Below, piece by piece: positions 40,785-50,840 of a DNA stretch of 64,000 nucleotides. Made by a program: the position numbers and the translations under genes. The stretch is from Muribaculaceae bacterium (GTDB lineage: Bacteria > Bacteroidota > Bacteroidia > Bacteroidales > Muribaculaceae). Below the pieces are notes generated by a model. The model made no database searches and was not told the origin of the DNA. It worked only from the letters and a program-made list of their open reading frames with translations. Location: NCBI GenBank assembly GCA_022510425.1, contig JAFLTO010000012.1:1-64000 (forward strand), read 5' to 3'. Each line of letters opens with the position of its first letter. Position 1 is the stretch's first letter.

Positions 40785-41540
40785 ATGCGGTATCTTAGGC
40801 ATCGGCCCGCGAAAGACATCGCAGTAGCGATTGTGTTTCTTGGAGTGATATGCCTGCTGGTGTTTTCAGCCGTGTGGGCATACAGGGAATATATATCCTC
40901 GCCTCCTTTTGTGGATGATGAAAAATATCCTGTGAGAGGAATAGATGTATCACGCCACAACGGCGACATAGACTTCAAGAAAGTAGCAAGCTCCGGTGTA
41001 GAATTTGTTTTTGTAAAAGCCAGCGAAGGGGTGAGTCATAGAGACTCTCTTTTTGTGAGAAATATAGAGGAGGCTAAAAGAGCCGGTTTGAAGGTCGGAG
41101 CCTATCATTTCTTCCGTTTTGATGCCGATGGTGTAGATCAGGCTGTGAATTTTCTTAGTACTGTGGGGCAACGTCCTTTGGATTTAGGCCTTGTGATCGA
41201 TGTGGAAAAAACCGGAAATCCCAAAAGTATTGAGGAAGAGGAGGTGAAAAGGAAACTCTCCTCAATGGTGGAATATATGAATCTACTGGGCTATAGAGTG
41301 ATGATCTATACCAACCACGAAGGCTATTATACCTACATAGACGATACATTTCCTGGGATACCTCTATGGATTTGCCGATTCTATGTAAACCCCATAAATG
41401 CCGAATGGACATTCTGGCAGTATGATCATCACGGCAAAGTGGAAGGCATTCGCGGAGATGTTGATCTGAATGCTTTCTGCGGCAGCAGAGATGACTGGCA
41501 AAGGTATCTCAAAGGGGCTCTATATCCTTATTCGGAATAA
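40785..41540 (+). CDS. GH25 lysozyme (muramidase), membrane-anchored
   Basis: 251 aa. One N-terminal membrane segment (~12-33) anchors a GH25 catalytic domain (~47-240) facing the periplasm. Catalytic acidic residues are in RGIDVSRHNGDIDF and LVIDVEKTG; VFVKASEG, GAYHFFR and YTNHEGYY are family motifs, ending in FWQYDHHGKVEGI and GDVDLNAF. It should cut the MurNAc-GlcNAc bond of peptidoglycan, likely in wall remodelling, since no phage genes are nearby. Its 3' end overlaps the convergent GH95 gene by 32 bases. Confidence 0.93.
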   Translation: MRYLRHRPAKDIAVAIVFLGVICLLVFSAVWAYREYISSPPFVDDEKYPVRGIDVSRHNGDIDFKKVASSGVEFVFVKASEGVSHRDSLFVRNIEEAKRAGLKVGAYHFFRFDADGVDQAVNFLSTVGQRPLDLGLVIDVEKTGNPKSIEEEEVKRKLSSMVEYMNLLGYRVMIYTNHEGYYTYIDDTFPGIPLWICRFYVNPINAEWTFWQYDHHGKVEGIRGDVDLNAFCGSRDDWQRYLKGALYPYSE

Positions 41541-44001
41541 GGACTGAGTTCGAAGGAACTGAGTGATCGGCATTGACCCTTAATCTTGTCACGGTATAGA
41601 CTTCCCCCGGAAGTGTAGACAGATCATATTCAAAAACTTTTTTAAGAATGGGATACCGTGGATTGATTCTCTCGGAATGAAGGAAACCATCTATCTTCAC
41701 TTTATCAAATAAAGGATTTGGATTCTCCCCACAAGCCACGGCCAACCCTTCGCCTTGAAGAGGCACATAAGAACGGATTCTTAGATTACCCCCCAAAGTG
41801 GAAGTTATAGTGGCTTTTTCAAGTTGTCCCCCATTCCAATCCATATCCAATACAAATCCACCTCGTGTGATCAGCCCAGCCACTTTTCCTTCATTCCATT
41901 GATCTGGAAGAGCCGGGAGAAGATGCAGAGCTTTGTCATGGCTCTGAACCAACATTTCAGCTACTCCGGCCATATATCCGAAATTACCATCGATCTGGAA
42001 CGGAGGGTGAGCATCAAACATATTTGGATATAATCTTTCGGAAATTAAGTTATCGGCAATTTTATATGCATGCCGGCCGTCTTGTAATCGTGCCCACAGA
42101 TTCATTTTCCATCCTATTGACCATCCGGTAGCCTCATCTCCACGTTGCAGCATAGTGTTTTTCACTGCCTCGAATAATTCGGGAGTATCATAAGGTGAAA
42201 TCTGTGAGCCCGGGTATAAGGCATAGGCATGGGAAATATGGCGGTGCTGATCTTTTGGATCATCGTAATCTCCGAGCCATTCCTGTAGTTGATTGTATTG
42301 TCCTATCTGAAAAGGAGGAAGTTTTGACAAAGTGGTTTGCAAGGAATCTATGTAAGATTGGTTTTCTCCTATTATTTCAGCTGTTTTAATAGTCTGATGA
42401 AATAAATCTCTCAGTATTTCGGAATCCATAGTCGCCCCAGCCACAATCCAGGAATTATCATTTCCTTCTCCTTTAGGGCCATGTTCCGGCGACATAGAAG
42501 GAGACACGACGAGCCATCCGTTATCTGGATGTTCCACAAGAAAATCCATAAAGAAATCAGTGGCTCCTTTCATAACCGGATAATACTTTTCAAGCCACAC
42601 CTTATCACCTGTGTGAAGATAATGCTGCCATATATGGGTTGTTAGCCAGGCACCTCCCATAGGCCACATACCATATTTGGCATAATCCACCACACCGGAT
42701 GTGCGCCATATGTCAGTGTTATGATGGGCCACCCAACCTGGGGCACCATACATTTCTTTAGCTGTGACCTCCGCATTTTCTGCCAATTCTTCTATTAAAT
42801 CGAAAAGAGGTTCATTCAATTCCCCTAAATTAGTGACATCAGCACCCCAATAATTCATTTCTGTATTGATATTGATAGTATATTTACTGTCCCAGGGGGC
42901 CTTTACTTCCTTGTTCCAGATGCCTTGAAGGTTTGCAGCCTCACCTCCCGGTTGAGAAGAGGAAATCAGAAGATACCTGCCAAATTGAAACAATAACGCC
43001 GCTAATTCAGGATCTGCATTATCTCTAAATCCTTCTATCCTTTTATCGGTGGGCAGAATTTTTATGGAATCCGACGTTTCTCCCAATGATAATGTCACCC
43101 GGGAGAATTGGTTTCTGTAGAAATCTATGTGACGGGATTTAAGTTCAGGCAAATTCTTGTTTATTGCCTCGGCTAAAATTTTTTCTGCCTTTTTCAGAGG
43201 GTCCCCTTCCACTTTTTTATAATCTTGGAAATTTGTGGCACAGGAAATAAAAAGGATTGCTTCATCTGCGTTTTCAACAGAAATGTTATTGCTTTTAGCA
43301 ATCAATTTTCCGCCGGTTTGGATCACCCGCAAAAGTGCGGCTCCTTTCACTTGACCTTTCACCCCCTCATGGTCATCGCCATCCACAAGCAAAACAAGGT
43401 CTTTACCCTTTAATCGGAGAGATTGTTTACTCATGGGAGAAGAAAATCCTGCTGTAAAGGAGAGCATACTGGGCTGAGAAGACGACAATTTCACAACTAA
43501 GACATTATCCTTGAACGATGTGAAGGTCTCACGATAATATTCAACATCCCCAACCTTATATTTTACCTTGCTCAAGGCACTGTCGAGATTAAGTTCGCGA
43601 TGATAATCAGTAAAATACTTATGTTCCGGGAAATCAAGAATAAGGGAACCCAAAGTCTGATAAGGCATTCCGTTTTGTCCTGTCAGGAAATCTCTTCCCA
43701 CCAGTTCCTGGGCCTCCATATTTTTCCCTTGGAATATCAATTTCCTCACGGAATCGAGCGAAGTCAATGCTTTTGGAGAATGATTGCGATGAGGACTTCC
43801 ACCCCAGAAGGTTTCTTCGTTGAGTTGAATTTCTTCTTGTGGTACACCCCCGAAAATCATGGCACCAATTCTTGAATTACCCAAAGGGAGTGCCTGAGTC
43901 CATTCCAGTGCGGGAAAGTCATACCAAAGTTTCAGCTCATCACCATAACTCTGTAAAAAACTAAAGGCAATTAAAAATAAGGATAAAGAAATTTTTTTCA
44001 T
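41509..44001 (-). CDS. GH95 alpha-L-fucosidase family protein
   Basis: 830 aa with signal peptide MKKISLSLFLIAFSFLQSYG. N-terminal beta-sandwich begins LKLWYDFPALEWTQALPLGNSRIGAMIFGG, diagnostic of GH95. The (alpha/alpha)6 barrel carries NINTEMNYWGADVTNL, WVAHHNTDIWR, PSMSPEHGPKG and HPPFQIDGNFGYMAGVAEML. Members release terminal alpha-1,2-fucose (or alpha-L-galactose) from mucin, milk or plant glycans. It lies downstream of susC/D/E-like genes but is separated from them by a terminator, tRNA-Arg and a second hairpin 12 bases before its ATG. No lipobox is seen, so it is probably periplasmic. Confidence 0.93.
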   Translation of the reverse strand: MKKISLSLFLIAFSFLQSYGDELKLWYDFPALEWTQALPLGNSRIGAMIFGGVPQEEIQLNEETFWGGSPHRNHSPKALTSLDSVRKLIFQGKNMEAQELVGRDFLTGQNGMPYQTLGSLILDFPEHKYFTDYHRELNLDSALSKVKYKVGDVEYYRETFTSFKDNVLVVKLSSSQPSMLSFTAGFSSPMSKQSLRLKGKDLVLLVDGDDHEGVKGQVKGAALLRVIQTGGKLIAKSNNISVENADEAILFISCATNFQDYKKVEGDPLKKAEKILAEAINKNLPELKSRHIDFYRNQFSRVTLSLGETSDSIKILPTDKRIEGFRDNADPELAALLFQFGRYLLISSSQPGGEAANLQGIWNKEVKAPWDSKYTININTEMNYWGADVTNLGELNEPLFDLIEELAENAEVTAKEMYGAPGWVAHHNTDIWRTSGVVDYAKYGMWPMGGAWLTTHIWQHYLHTGDKVWLEKYYPVMKGATDFFMDFLVEHPDNGWLVVSPSMSPEHGPKGEGNDNSWIVAGATMDSEILRDLFHQTIKTAEIIGENQSYIDSLQTTLSKLPPFQIGQYNQLQEWLGDYDDPKDQHRHISHAYALYPGSQISPYDTPELFEAVKNTMLQRGDEATGWSIGWKMNLWARLQDGRHAYKIADNLISERLYPNMFDAHPPFQIDGNFGYMAGVAEMLVQSHDKALHLLPALPDQWNEGKVAGLITRGGFVLDMDWNGGQLEKATITSTLGGNLRIRSYVPLQGEGLAVACGENPNPLFDKVKIDGFLHSERINPRYPILKKVFEYDLSTLPGEVYTVTRLRVNADHSVPSNSVLIPNKDIEPL

Positions 44002-44012
44002 ATCATTAAGAG

Positions 44013-44048
44013 AAATCGCAATAATCTTGAATAAGACTATTGCGATTT
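44013..44048 (-). terminator. hairpin between tRNA-Arg and GH95
   Basis: AAATCGCAATA (44013-44023) pairs perfectly with TATTGCGATTT (44038-44048). It can end the tRNA-Arg transcript, but it lies just 12 bases ahead of the GH95 start codon, so it could also block or control GH95 translation. Confidence 0.7.
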
Positions 44049-44055
44049 TGTGAGG

Positions 44056-44129
44056 TGAACCGGGCGGGATTCGAACCCGCGACCCACAGCTTAGAAGGCT
44101 GTTGCTCTATCCAGCTGAGCTACCAGTCC
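44056..44129 (-). tRNA. tRNA-Arg (anticodon TCT)
   Basis: 74 bases. Acceptor GGACTGG pairs with CCGGTTC, anticodon loop CTTCTAA gives TCT (reads AGA/AGG). T-arm GCGGG-TTCGAAT-CCCGC. Discriminator A, then CC, so a full CCA is not encoded. Confidence 0.96.
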
Positions 44130-44165
44130 GAGCCAACGGAAGCTTATAACCTCCGATTCAGTGTG

Positions 44166-44196
44166 CAAAGTTAATGAATATTTTTGAATATTCAGA
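44166..44196 (-). promoter_or_regulatory. promoter of tRNA-Arg
   Basis: Minus strand: TCTG (44193-44196), 19 bases, TAACTTTG (44166-44173). One mismatch in the -33 box. Confidence 0.7.
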
Positions 44197-44432
44197 ACAT
44201 CGAAGCGAAATAATCATTTCCATTACTTCTTCAGTTGGGAAGGACAGGGTAACAAAATTGTCACTGATCGATATGCTGTTGATTTTAGTAACAATTTTAT
44301 CACTAACTGAATTATTATGTAATCACAGATTCCATATTCAAAGGCGGCTACGTAATCAGTACAAAAAAGGATTGGAGTCACGTGGCTCCAATCCCTTTTA
44401 GTGTGAATAATGGAGAGCTATCCATTATGATT
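44197..44432. other. intergenic region between tRNA-Arg promoter and the SusE-like gene
   Basis: It holds the SusE-side terminator at 44363-44398. I see no gene; the short plus-strand ORF here has no start context or family resemblance. Confidence 0.6.
44363..44398 (-). terminator. terminator of the susC-susD-susE-like operon
   Basis: GGATTGGAG (44369-44377) pairs perfectly with CTCCAATCC (44386-44394), with AAAAAA on the left and TTTT on the right; the minus-strand transcript ends with a hairpin and U run 35 bases after the stop codon. Confidence 0.88.
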
Positions 44433-46115
44433 TTATTTCATGTCTATTGTATTATTATTCAAGTCAACTGTGATGGTCAATGTGCCTGCAAAAGATGAAT
44501 CTTGCCAGTTACCTTTACCCGGATAAATAGCTCCGCTGTAAGGCACTGTGATTACAGTGTTTTCATCAGCTCCGTCAGCAGTTGAACCAAACACATTCGC
44601 ATCCCAATTGCCCAATTCAGTATAGATCTTGAATTGAAGACCACCGGCTGAAATATCATATGTACCGGCAAAAACATTAGAATCAGGCTCAGTCTCACTC
44701 AAAGGCATCGCATCGCTATTGATATCCCAGCCCTGACATGCACCGACAATGTAGATTTTCTTTGCTTCTACATAATTAGATTCCATCTTGATGGTATTGT
44801 TATTAAGGTCAACAGTCACAAAAATCGTACCGCCTTCCCAGCCTTCAACTTGCCAAGACCCTTTACCCAGGAGTTCTTCAGCTTCATTGTAAGCCACAAC
44901 ATCACCTGTATAAACATCATTGATGAACTCTATGTTAACAGGGCTGTCCTCATTCTGAGAGCCGACTGAATATTTATCCCAATCACCAAGCGCACTATAG
45001 AAACGGAAAATGAACTGGTCAGCAGGAATATCCAGAGCTCCCTGATAAATATTAGATCCTTCTTTAGTTTCAGAGATATACATATCGCTTGCACCGACAT
45101 TCCAGCCCTGAGGAGCGCCAACTAAATAAAGCACATTGCCTGTGGGAGCAGGAACCCCTGTATCTCCTTCATGAGCCACTATCTCGATAGTGTATTCATT
45201 TAGGTCGACTGTTACATCTACTGTACCACCTTCCCATCCGGAATATTGCCAGCTACCTTTGCCAAGGATATCCTCTTTTGCATTGTAAACCACAACATCA
45301 CCGAAATACTTATCGTCTGTGAATTCTATATCTACCGGACTATCTTCAGCCTGTGAGCCGATTGAATTTTCATCCCAATTGCCAAGTTCTGAGTAGAATC
45401 TGAAAATGAAGTCACCAGCATTGATTTTGAATTTACCTGAGTAAATGTTGGAACCTGCCTCAGTTTCTTCAGCATACATCTCACCATTATCGATATTCCA
45501 ACCAGATGGTGCTCCTATAAGATAAATCTTCCTCGGTTCACGGATAGGTATATAGCTTTGCACTTTATTCAAAACCACTACGTTTGAAAAGATGAAACTA
45601 TATTCCACTCCTGGCACCCATGCATATACACGATAAGCTACTTGAACCGGTTCAGCAGTGGCCTCATCAGCAGTTTCAAATCCATATAAAAGATTGATTG
45701 CATCGCAGAAATCAGCCCCTGGCACAGTGAAAGATGGACTGGTGTACACTCCGCTTACAAAAGTAGCGTAAGGCAGGCCGTCAGCATTTGTGAAATCATA
45801 GTCACTGTCACCGGCATCTACTGCCTGTTCCATAAGATTATCCCAGGTTTCGAAATCAGATTCACTCTTTGCCACCTGAACCTGGAAATCTACAGCTGTG
45901 TTTACATTGTAAGGATTGAATGTCACAACGTTCAACTTATTGTCGACATTGGATCCTGTGGCACCAAAAATAATCAATCCTTCAGTACCTTCCGGAGCTT
46001 GCAACGTGTAACTCGTGGGAGGTTCGAGCCTCAAATCATTGTGCAGTTGGTCGCAGGCAGTAAAGCCAAGTCCCAAAGCCAACAATGAAGCTGTATATAA
46101 TGATATTTTTCTCAT
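44433..46115 (-). CDS. SusE/SusF-like surface glycan-binding lipoprotein
   Basis: 560 aa. Lipobox LGFTAC-DQLHND. Residues ~22-190 are the SusE-type N-terminal domain (LEPPTSYTLQAPEG). Three tandem glycan-binding modules follow at about 195-325, 330-450 and 455-560, each with IYLIGAPSGWNID-like opening, E(T)xxGSNIY, FIFRFYSELGNWD and GKGSWQYSGWEGG, then VDLNxxTI. The Trp residues are likely sugar-stacking sites. Acts at the outer surface with the SusC/SusD pair directly upstream (25-base gap). Confidence 0.92.
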   Translation of the reverse strand: MRKISLYTASLLALGLGFTACDQLHNDLRLEPPTSYTLQAPEGTEGLIIFGATGSNVDNKLNVVTFNPYNVNTAVDFQVQVAKSESDFETWDNLMEQAVDAGDSDYDFTNADGLPYATFVSGVYTSPSFTVPGADFCDAINLLYGFETADEATAEPVQVAYRVYAWVPGVEYSFIFSNVVVLNKVQSYIPIREPRKIYLIGAPSGWNIDNGEMYAEETEAGSNIYSGKFKINAGDFIFRFYSELGNWDENSIGSQAEDSPVDIEFTDDKYFGDVVVYNAKEDILGKGSWQYSGWEGGTVDVTVDLNEYTIEIVAHEGDTGVPAPTGNVLYLVGAPQGWNVGASDMYISETKEGSNIYQGALDIPADQFIFRFYSALGDWDKYSVGSQNEDSPVNIEFINDVYTGDVVAYNEAEELLGKGSWQVEGWEGGTIFVTVDLNNNTIKMESNYVEAKKIYIVGACQGWDINSDAMPLSETEPDSNVFAGTYDISAGGLQFKIYTELGNWDANVFGSTADGADENTVITVPYSGAIYPGKGNWQDSSFAGTLTITVDLNNNTIDMK

Positions 46116-46140
46116 TCTTAATTCGTGTTTTAATTATGAA

Positions 46141-47724
46141 TTAATAACCGGGGTTTTGTCCCAAAGTAGAAACATAAGCCGGTGGAATTGGCATAAGTTT
46201 TCTTGTTTCGGGTATGGATGTGCCTTCATAGACTCCACCTTTCCATTGCCACTTATAAGCATCGCCTGTATAGAACCCAAGACGAATCATATCGCTACGA
46301 CGATGTGATTCCCAGTAAAGCTCCTTGTTACGTTCGTCAAGGAGTTGGCGTTTAGTGGGCAAAGAAGTGGAAATGTTAGCATTAGCTATACCTGCGCGTT
46401 TCTGAACTGCCTGTAGATATTGCAAGGAACCTCCGGAAACATTAGCTCCGTTAATTTCACATTCCACAAGCATCAGATAGATGTCGGCAAGACGGAAAAT
46501 CGGGGTGTCGGTGGAATTAAAGTCGTTTGCACTCATCACACCGGCTTCATTATAATAGTCGTCCTCAGTAGTGTAAGTGTATTTAATACACATATATCCG
46601 TCTGTTCCGGGATCTCCCCATGCCACAAGATTTTGAAGATTCAGATTGAACAATTCTCCGTAGAAAAGGGCTCGTTCATCGTCAGGATCACTGAAATTAT
46701 TGATTGTTTCAGGACGCATATGAGGACCTTGCCATGGACCACCTGTACAAGCAAGACGAGTCTTCATTTCTGATGGCATTGAAGATGAGTATGCACCTAC
46801 ACTTAAGTAAGTTGTACCTCCCCAGCATTGCATTGTAATATCGTTTTCCGGCACTACCCAAATAAGCTCGTTGGCAACTCCGTATGTTGAGCTTGCAACG
46901 TGGCGGTCATTTGTAGTACAGAACAGATATTTGTAATCAGGGCAAAGAGTGAGTCCTGAGTTGATGATATTCTGACAAGCATCAGCACATTGTTGCCACA
47001 TACCCTTACCTGTATAAACTTCAGCATTTAAATACATCTTGGCAAGGAGTGCATAACCGGCTTCACGGCTTACACGGCCATATTCCTGTTGAGAAGCAGG
47101 ATATACCTGAGGAACCGCATCAACAAGGTCATTTACAATCGCGTCAAATAGCTGCTGCCGATCATAAGTTGGAGGTGTAGCTCCCACGGTGCTATATTCG
47201 TCAGTCCAAGGGCCACGACCGTAAAGATCGATCATATTATAATATGCAAGGTCTCTGAGCACTCTCACCTCGGCTTGCATTTCCTGAATCTCAGCTTCAG
47301 TAAAGAAATTGCCTGCTTTAGTTATGTCCCTTATAAACTGATTGCATATTGCAATATGAGCAAGAAGTCTTGCAAAGGTATCTTCAATCCAGTGATTGTC
47401 GGATCCAGGAATGGCATAGACCATCTCATCAATACCGGCATCGTTCCAGTTCTGTGCGATAACACATTCGTCGGAACAAAGCTCCTGCATATTAAACATC
47501 AAACGGGTATACACTCCTTCTCCACCAGTGGCACCGGTGTTGATACCACCCTCTCTGACAAGCCCATAATAGCAGCCTGCCATATCCTGAAGATACTCTT
47601 CCTTTGAGGTTAGTTCTGTTTTCTTGGTTTCATCCTGGGGCTCTACATTAAGGTCTCCTACGCAAGAACTAAGACCCATTGTAGCTAAGACACCGCCAAG
47701 CATAAAATATTTATTTAATCTCAT
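46141..47724 (-). CDS. SusD/RagB family nutrient-binding lipoprotein
   Basis: 527 aa from ATG 47724. Lipobox GLSSC-VGDLNVEPQDE. RagB/SusD features: TKKTELTSKEEYLQDMAGCYYGL, YYNMIDLYGRGPWTDEYS, YALLAKMYLNAEVYTGKGMW, and a C-terminus with ELYWESHRRSDMIRLGFYTG typical of SusD C-terminal helices, ending MPIPPAYVSTLGQNPGY. It should cap the SusC transporter and bind the incoming glycan. The TTG-initiated longer frame crosses the end of susC and is rejected. Confidence 0.96.
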   Translation of the reverse strand: MRLNKYFMLGGVLATMGLSSCVGDLNVEPQDETKKTELTSKEEYLQDMAGCYYGLVREGGINTGATGGEGVYTRLMFNMQELCSDECVIAQNWNDAGIDEMVYAIPGSDNHWIEDTFARLLAHIAICNQFIRDITKAGNFFTEAEIQEMQAEVRVLRDLAYYNMIDLYGRGPWTDEYSTVGATPPTYDRQQLFDAIVNDLVDAVPQVYPASQQEYGRVSREAGYALLAKMYLNAEVYTGKGMWQQCADACQNIINSGLTLCPDYKYLFCTTNDRHVASSTYGVANELIWVVPENDITMQCWGGTTYLSVGAYSSSMPSEMKTRLACTGGPWQGPHMRPETINNFSDPDDERALFYGELFNLNLQNLVAWGDPGTDGYMCIKYTYTTEDDYYNEAGVMSANDFNSTDTPIFRLADIYLMLVECEINGANVSGGSLQYLQAVQKRAGIANANISTSLPTKRQLLDERNKELYWESHRRSDMIRLGFYTGDAYKWQWKGGVYEGTSIPETRKLMPIPPAYVSTLGQNPGY

Positions 47725-47741
47725 TGTCGTTTTGTTTTTGA

Positions 47742-50700
47742 TTAGAACGTTAATACAGCACCTACAGTACAAGTGATAGGATTCGGATACGGACTATTGT
47801 CAATACCGCTGAACACTTCAGGATCCAAGCCTTTATACTTGGTGATCACGAATGGGTTCTGAACAGCTCCATAAATACGGAGACGAAGGTTGTCATGGCA
47901 AAGATGAGGCCATGTGTAACCAACAGTGATATTGTCGCACCGTACGAATGATGCGTTCTGTACAAAGTAGTCACTCTTCATTGCTGATACTGTCTTTTCC
48001 CCTGTAAAGATATAGGTGCCGGTCATAAGGTTGCTCAACGGCAATGAATTGATCGCACCGTCAGTAAAGACATTATTCATCTGGCTTTGGTTGAATAAGT
48101 AGTTGCCAAAATTACCACGGAATACAATACCGAAATCCCAGTTCTTATAAGAAACCTGATTGCTCCATGTAGCGGTAACTTTCGGAGTGCGGCTGTGGAA
48201 GGCATAACGGTCGTTATCGTCTATGACACCGTCGCCATTAACATCTTCAAACACTCCTTCGAGAGGCTTGCCATCTACATCATACACCTGTTTGTATACA
48301 TAGAAAGTATAAGCAGGATAGCCCACCATGTGTTTCATCACATAACCGGCCTGACCGTTGAGTGAATTACCTGCATCGAGACCACCCTCGTCAGCAAGGT
48401 GAGTGATCTTATTCTTGTTCCATGCAACATTCAACGATGATACCCAAGTTACATCGTTGGTGACTACCGGACGAGTGTTCAAGTTTACTTCTATACCGAT
48501 GTTTTCAAGATCACCCACGTTACGGTTACCATAGTTGGTAAGGTTTGAGCCAGCAGGATATGCAGCGTATGTAAGAAGGTCTTTGGTGACTCTCTTATAG
48601 AAATCGATGCTACCATTGATACGGTTGTTCATGAAACCGAAGTCAACACCGGCATTCCATGTGTGAGTTTCCTCCCATTTGATGTCTTCGTTGTATGCAC
48701 CCGGCACTATAGTAGTGTAGAGGTTGTTACCGAATGGATATTGGTGGGAAACATCTGTAGAGTTAACATTGTAAACCGGGAGATATGGGAATAAGTCTGA
48801 ACCAAGATCTTGCTGACCTGTCACACCATAACCTGCACGGAGTTTCAACTCTGTGAGCCAACCGCGTGCACTTTCCATGAATGACTCTTCGTAGATTTTC
48901 CAACCAAGAGCAACAGATGGGAATGTACCCCAACGGTGTTTCTTAGAAAAACGAGAGGTTCCGTCCCAACGGACAGTTGCAGTAACAAGATATTTGTCTC
49001 GGAGCACATAGTTAAGACGACCGAAGAACGACACCAACTGCAAAGTTTCTCTTGTGGGAGACCAAACACCGGTTGGCAGACCAAGGTACTGTTCGTTTTC
49101 AGGATTACCTACTTGATAAACATAGTAAGTCTCATCATAATGATTATAGAATCTCTGCCATGAATAACCGGCAGTTAAATCAATCTGAGAATAGATTTTT
49201 TCAAATTCTTTATTGTAGTTCAGATAGAAATCTAAAAGAAGGTTTCTACGGAGCTGATGTTGGTCGCCAGCGGTTGTACCTCCATCATAGATTGGTGCAG
49301 ACATTGTGTCTGTTTCCGGATTATAATAAGCCCAACCATTTCTCCAAGCCATAGGGCTGAAAGCGTAGCTGTAACCAAACCAACTACCTTTAGCAATGTC
49401 GTAACCTAAGTTAAGGTTAGCACGGAGTTCGCGGAGGAAAGGCATCTTGAGGTCAATTTGAAGATTACCTATACTTTGCCAGCTCTTACCGGTTGATTTG
49501 TTTTCCATCAACTGAGCGATTGGATTCATCGGTGCAGTTGTGGTATTAATAGCCATTCCCGGATTGGTTGAAGCATCCCAATCTGCCTGTGTCAAGAGAG
49601 CTCCTGTGGCGCTATACACTGAATAATAACCTATTTGTTTGACGCCGTTCTCGTAGTCTCTAATTGGAATTGTGGGGTTCATGGAAATGGCAGTGCCAAG
49701 TGTTCCTGCCTGATATTCATTCTTTATATAAGAACCCTTAACGTTAGCCTGGATTGAAAGGAGACCATCGAAGAATGACGGTGTCAAATTTATTGAAGCA
49801 GTGGCACGATCCATTGACGACTTTTTGATGATACCGTTTTGGTTTGTGTAGGAAACAGCTACTCGATAAGGAAGCCATTTTACTGTGCCACCCACACTTA
49901 ATGAATAATCGCTTGAGAATGTGGTGCGTAACTCTTCTTTTTGCCAATCTGTGTTATACTTACCTAAACCGGCAGCCTGTGAAGATTCATTGCCGTAATG
50001 ATTAATGACGAATTCACGGAATTCATTACCATCCATCATCTTAAGGTAATTCTTCGGTGTGTTTACATAAAAATTAGCTGTGAAGTTAACCTGCGGACGA
50101 CCGCTCTGACCTTTCTTGGTAGTGATAATGATCACACCGTTAGATGCACGGCTACCGTAGATGGCTGTCGCAGAAGCATCCTTTAAAATGGTCATGCTCT
50201 CGATATTTTCAGGAGAGATAAGAGCCAATGGATTGGAAGCACCTACTACAGTATTTTGGTTCATAGGAACTCCGTCAACCACGATAAGGGGGTCGTTGGA
50301 AGCAGAAAGTGAGGCTCCACCACGAATTGTGATATTACCTGCACTTGACGGGTCACCACCATCTAGAGTAACAACTACACCAGGACTAGCACCTACAAGG
50401 AGGTCTTGTGCTGAAGTTGAAAGTCCGGCTTCGATTTCGTCGGGCTTTACCACTGCCACGGAACCGGTGGCGTCAGATTTCTTAACAGAACCATAACCGA
50501 TCACCACTGTTTCAGCCAAAAGCTGAGCATTCTGCTGCATAGTGACTTTGATTTCAGTTCTGTTGTTTACAGGCACTTCAATAGGATCGTAGCCCACATA
50601 GCTTACAACGAGTGTACCATGGGGGTCTACGTTCAATGTGAAGTTACCGTCGATGTCGGTGGCTGTACCGTTGGTAGTACCTTTTTCCATTACGGTTGCA

Positions 50701-50840
50701 CCGATCAGGGGCTCGCCCAAGTCATCATCCACATAACCGTGGACAGTGATTTTCTGCGCGAAGCCGGGAAGCGCGAGACCTAACAACAAGGTGAAGGTCA
50801 ACACCAACTTCCTGTTCAGTTTAAAACAGATGTTCTTCAT
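47742..50840 (-). CDS. SusC/RagA family TonB-dependent outer-membrane transporter
   Basis: 1032 aa. Signal peptide ends ALPGFA-QKITVHG. A carboxypeptidase-D-like domain (VHGYVDDDLGEPLIGATVMEKGT) precedes the plug (VVIGYGSVKKSDATGSVAVV, the TonB-box region; GNITIRGGASLSASNDPLIVVDGVP), then a 22-strand barrel ending in PNPITCTVGAVLTF. It imports oligosaccharides with the SusD homologue (17-base gap). No N-terminal anti-sigma (STN) domain, so it is not one of the transporters that signal to a sigma factor. No HTCS or other regulator is beside the locus. Confidence 0.97.
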   Translation of the reverse strand: MKNICFKLNRKLVLTFTLLLGLALPGFAQKITVHGYVDDDLGEPLIGATVMEKGTTNGTATDIDGNFTLNVDPHGTLVVSYVGYDPIEVPVNNRTEIKVTMQQNAQLLAETVVIGYGSVKKSDATGSVAVVKPDEIEAGLSTSAQDLLVGASPGVVVTLDGGDPSSAGNITIRGGASLSASNDPLIVVDGVPMNQNTVVGASNPLALISPENIESMTILKDASATAIYGSRASNGVIIITTKKGQSGRPQVNFTANFYVNTPKNYLKMMDGNEFREFVINHYGNESSQAAGLGKYNTDWQKEELRTTFSSDYSLSVGGTVKWLPYRVAVSYTNQNGIIKKSSMDRATASINLTPSFFDGLLSIQANVKGSYIKNEYQAGTLGTAISMNPTIPIRDYENGVKQIGYYSVYSATGALLTQADWDASTNPGMAINTTTAPMNPIAQLMENKSTGKSWQSIGNLQIDLKMPFLRELRANLNLGYDIAKGSWFGYSYAFSPMAWRNGWAYYNPETDTMSAPIYDGGTTAGDQHQLRRNLLLDFYLNYNKEFEKIYSQIDLTAGYSWQRFYNHYDETYYVYQVGNPENEQYLGLPTGVWSPTRETLQLVSFFGRLNYVLRDKYLVTATVRWDGTSRFSKKHRWGTFPSVALGWKIYEESFMESARGWLTELKLRAGYGVTGQQDLGSDLFPYLPVYNVNSTDVSHQYPFGNNLYTTIVPGAYNEDIKWEETHTWNAGVDFGFMNNRINGSIDFYKRVTKDLLTYAAYPAGSNLTNYGNRNVGDLENIGIEVNLNTRPVVTNDVTWVSSLNVAWNKNKITHLADEGGLDAGNSLNGQAGYVMKHMVGYPAYTFYVYKQVYDVDGKPLEGVFEDVNGDGVIDDNDRYAFHSRTPKVTATWSNQVSYKNWDFGIVFRGNFGNYLFNQSQMNNVFTDGAINSLPLSNLMTGTYIFTGEKTVSAMKSDYFVQNASFVRCDNITVGYTWPHLCHDNLRLRIYGAVQNPFVITKYKGLDPEVFSGIDNSPYPNPITCTVGAVLTF

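Noticed and set aside
40785..41540. Phage lysis gene
   Set aside because: The GH25 protein has a membrane anchor and no neighbouring phage genes; it is better read as a cell-wall enzyme.
44174..44401. 75-codon plus-strand ORF
   Set aside because: It begins inside the tRNA-Arg promoter and ends within the terminator hairpin; no recognisable features.
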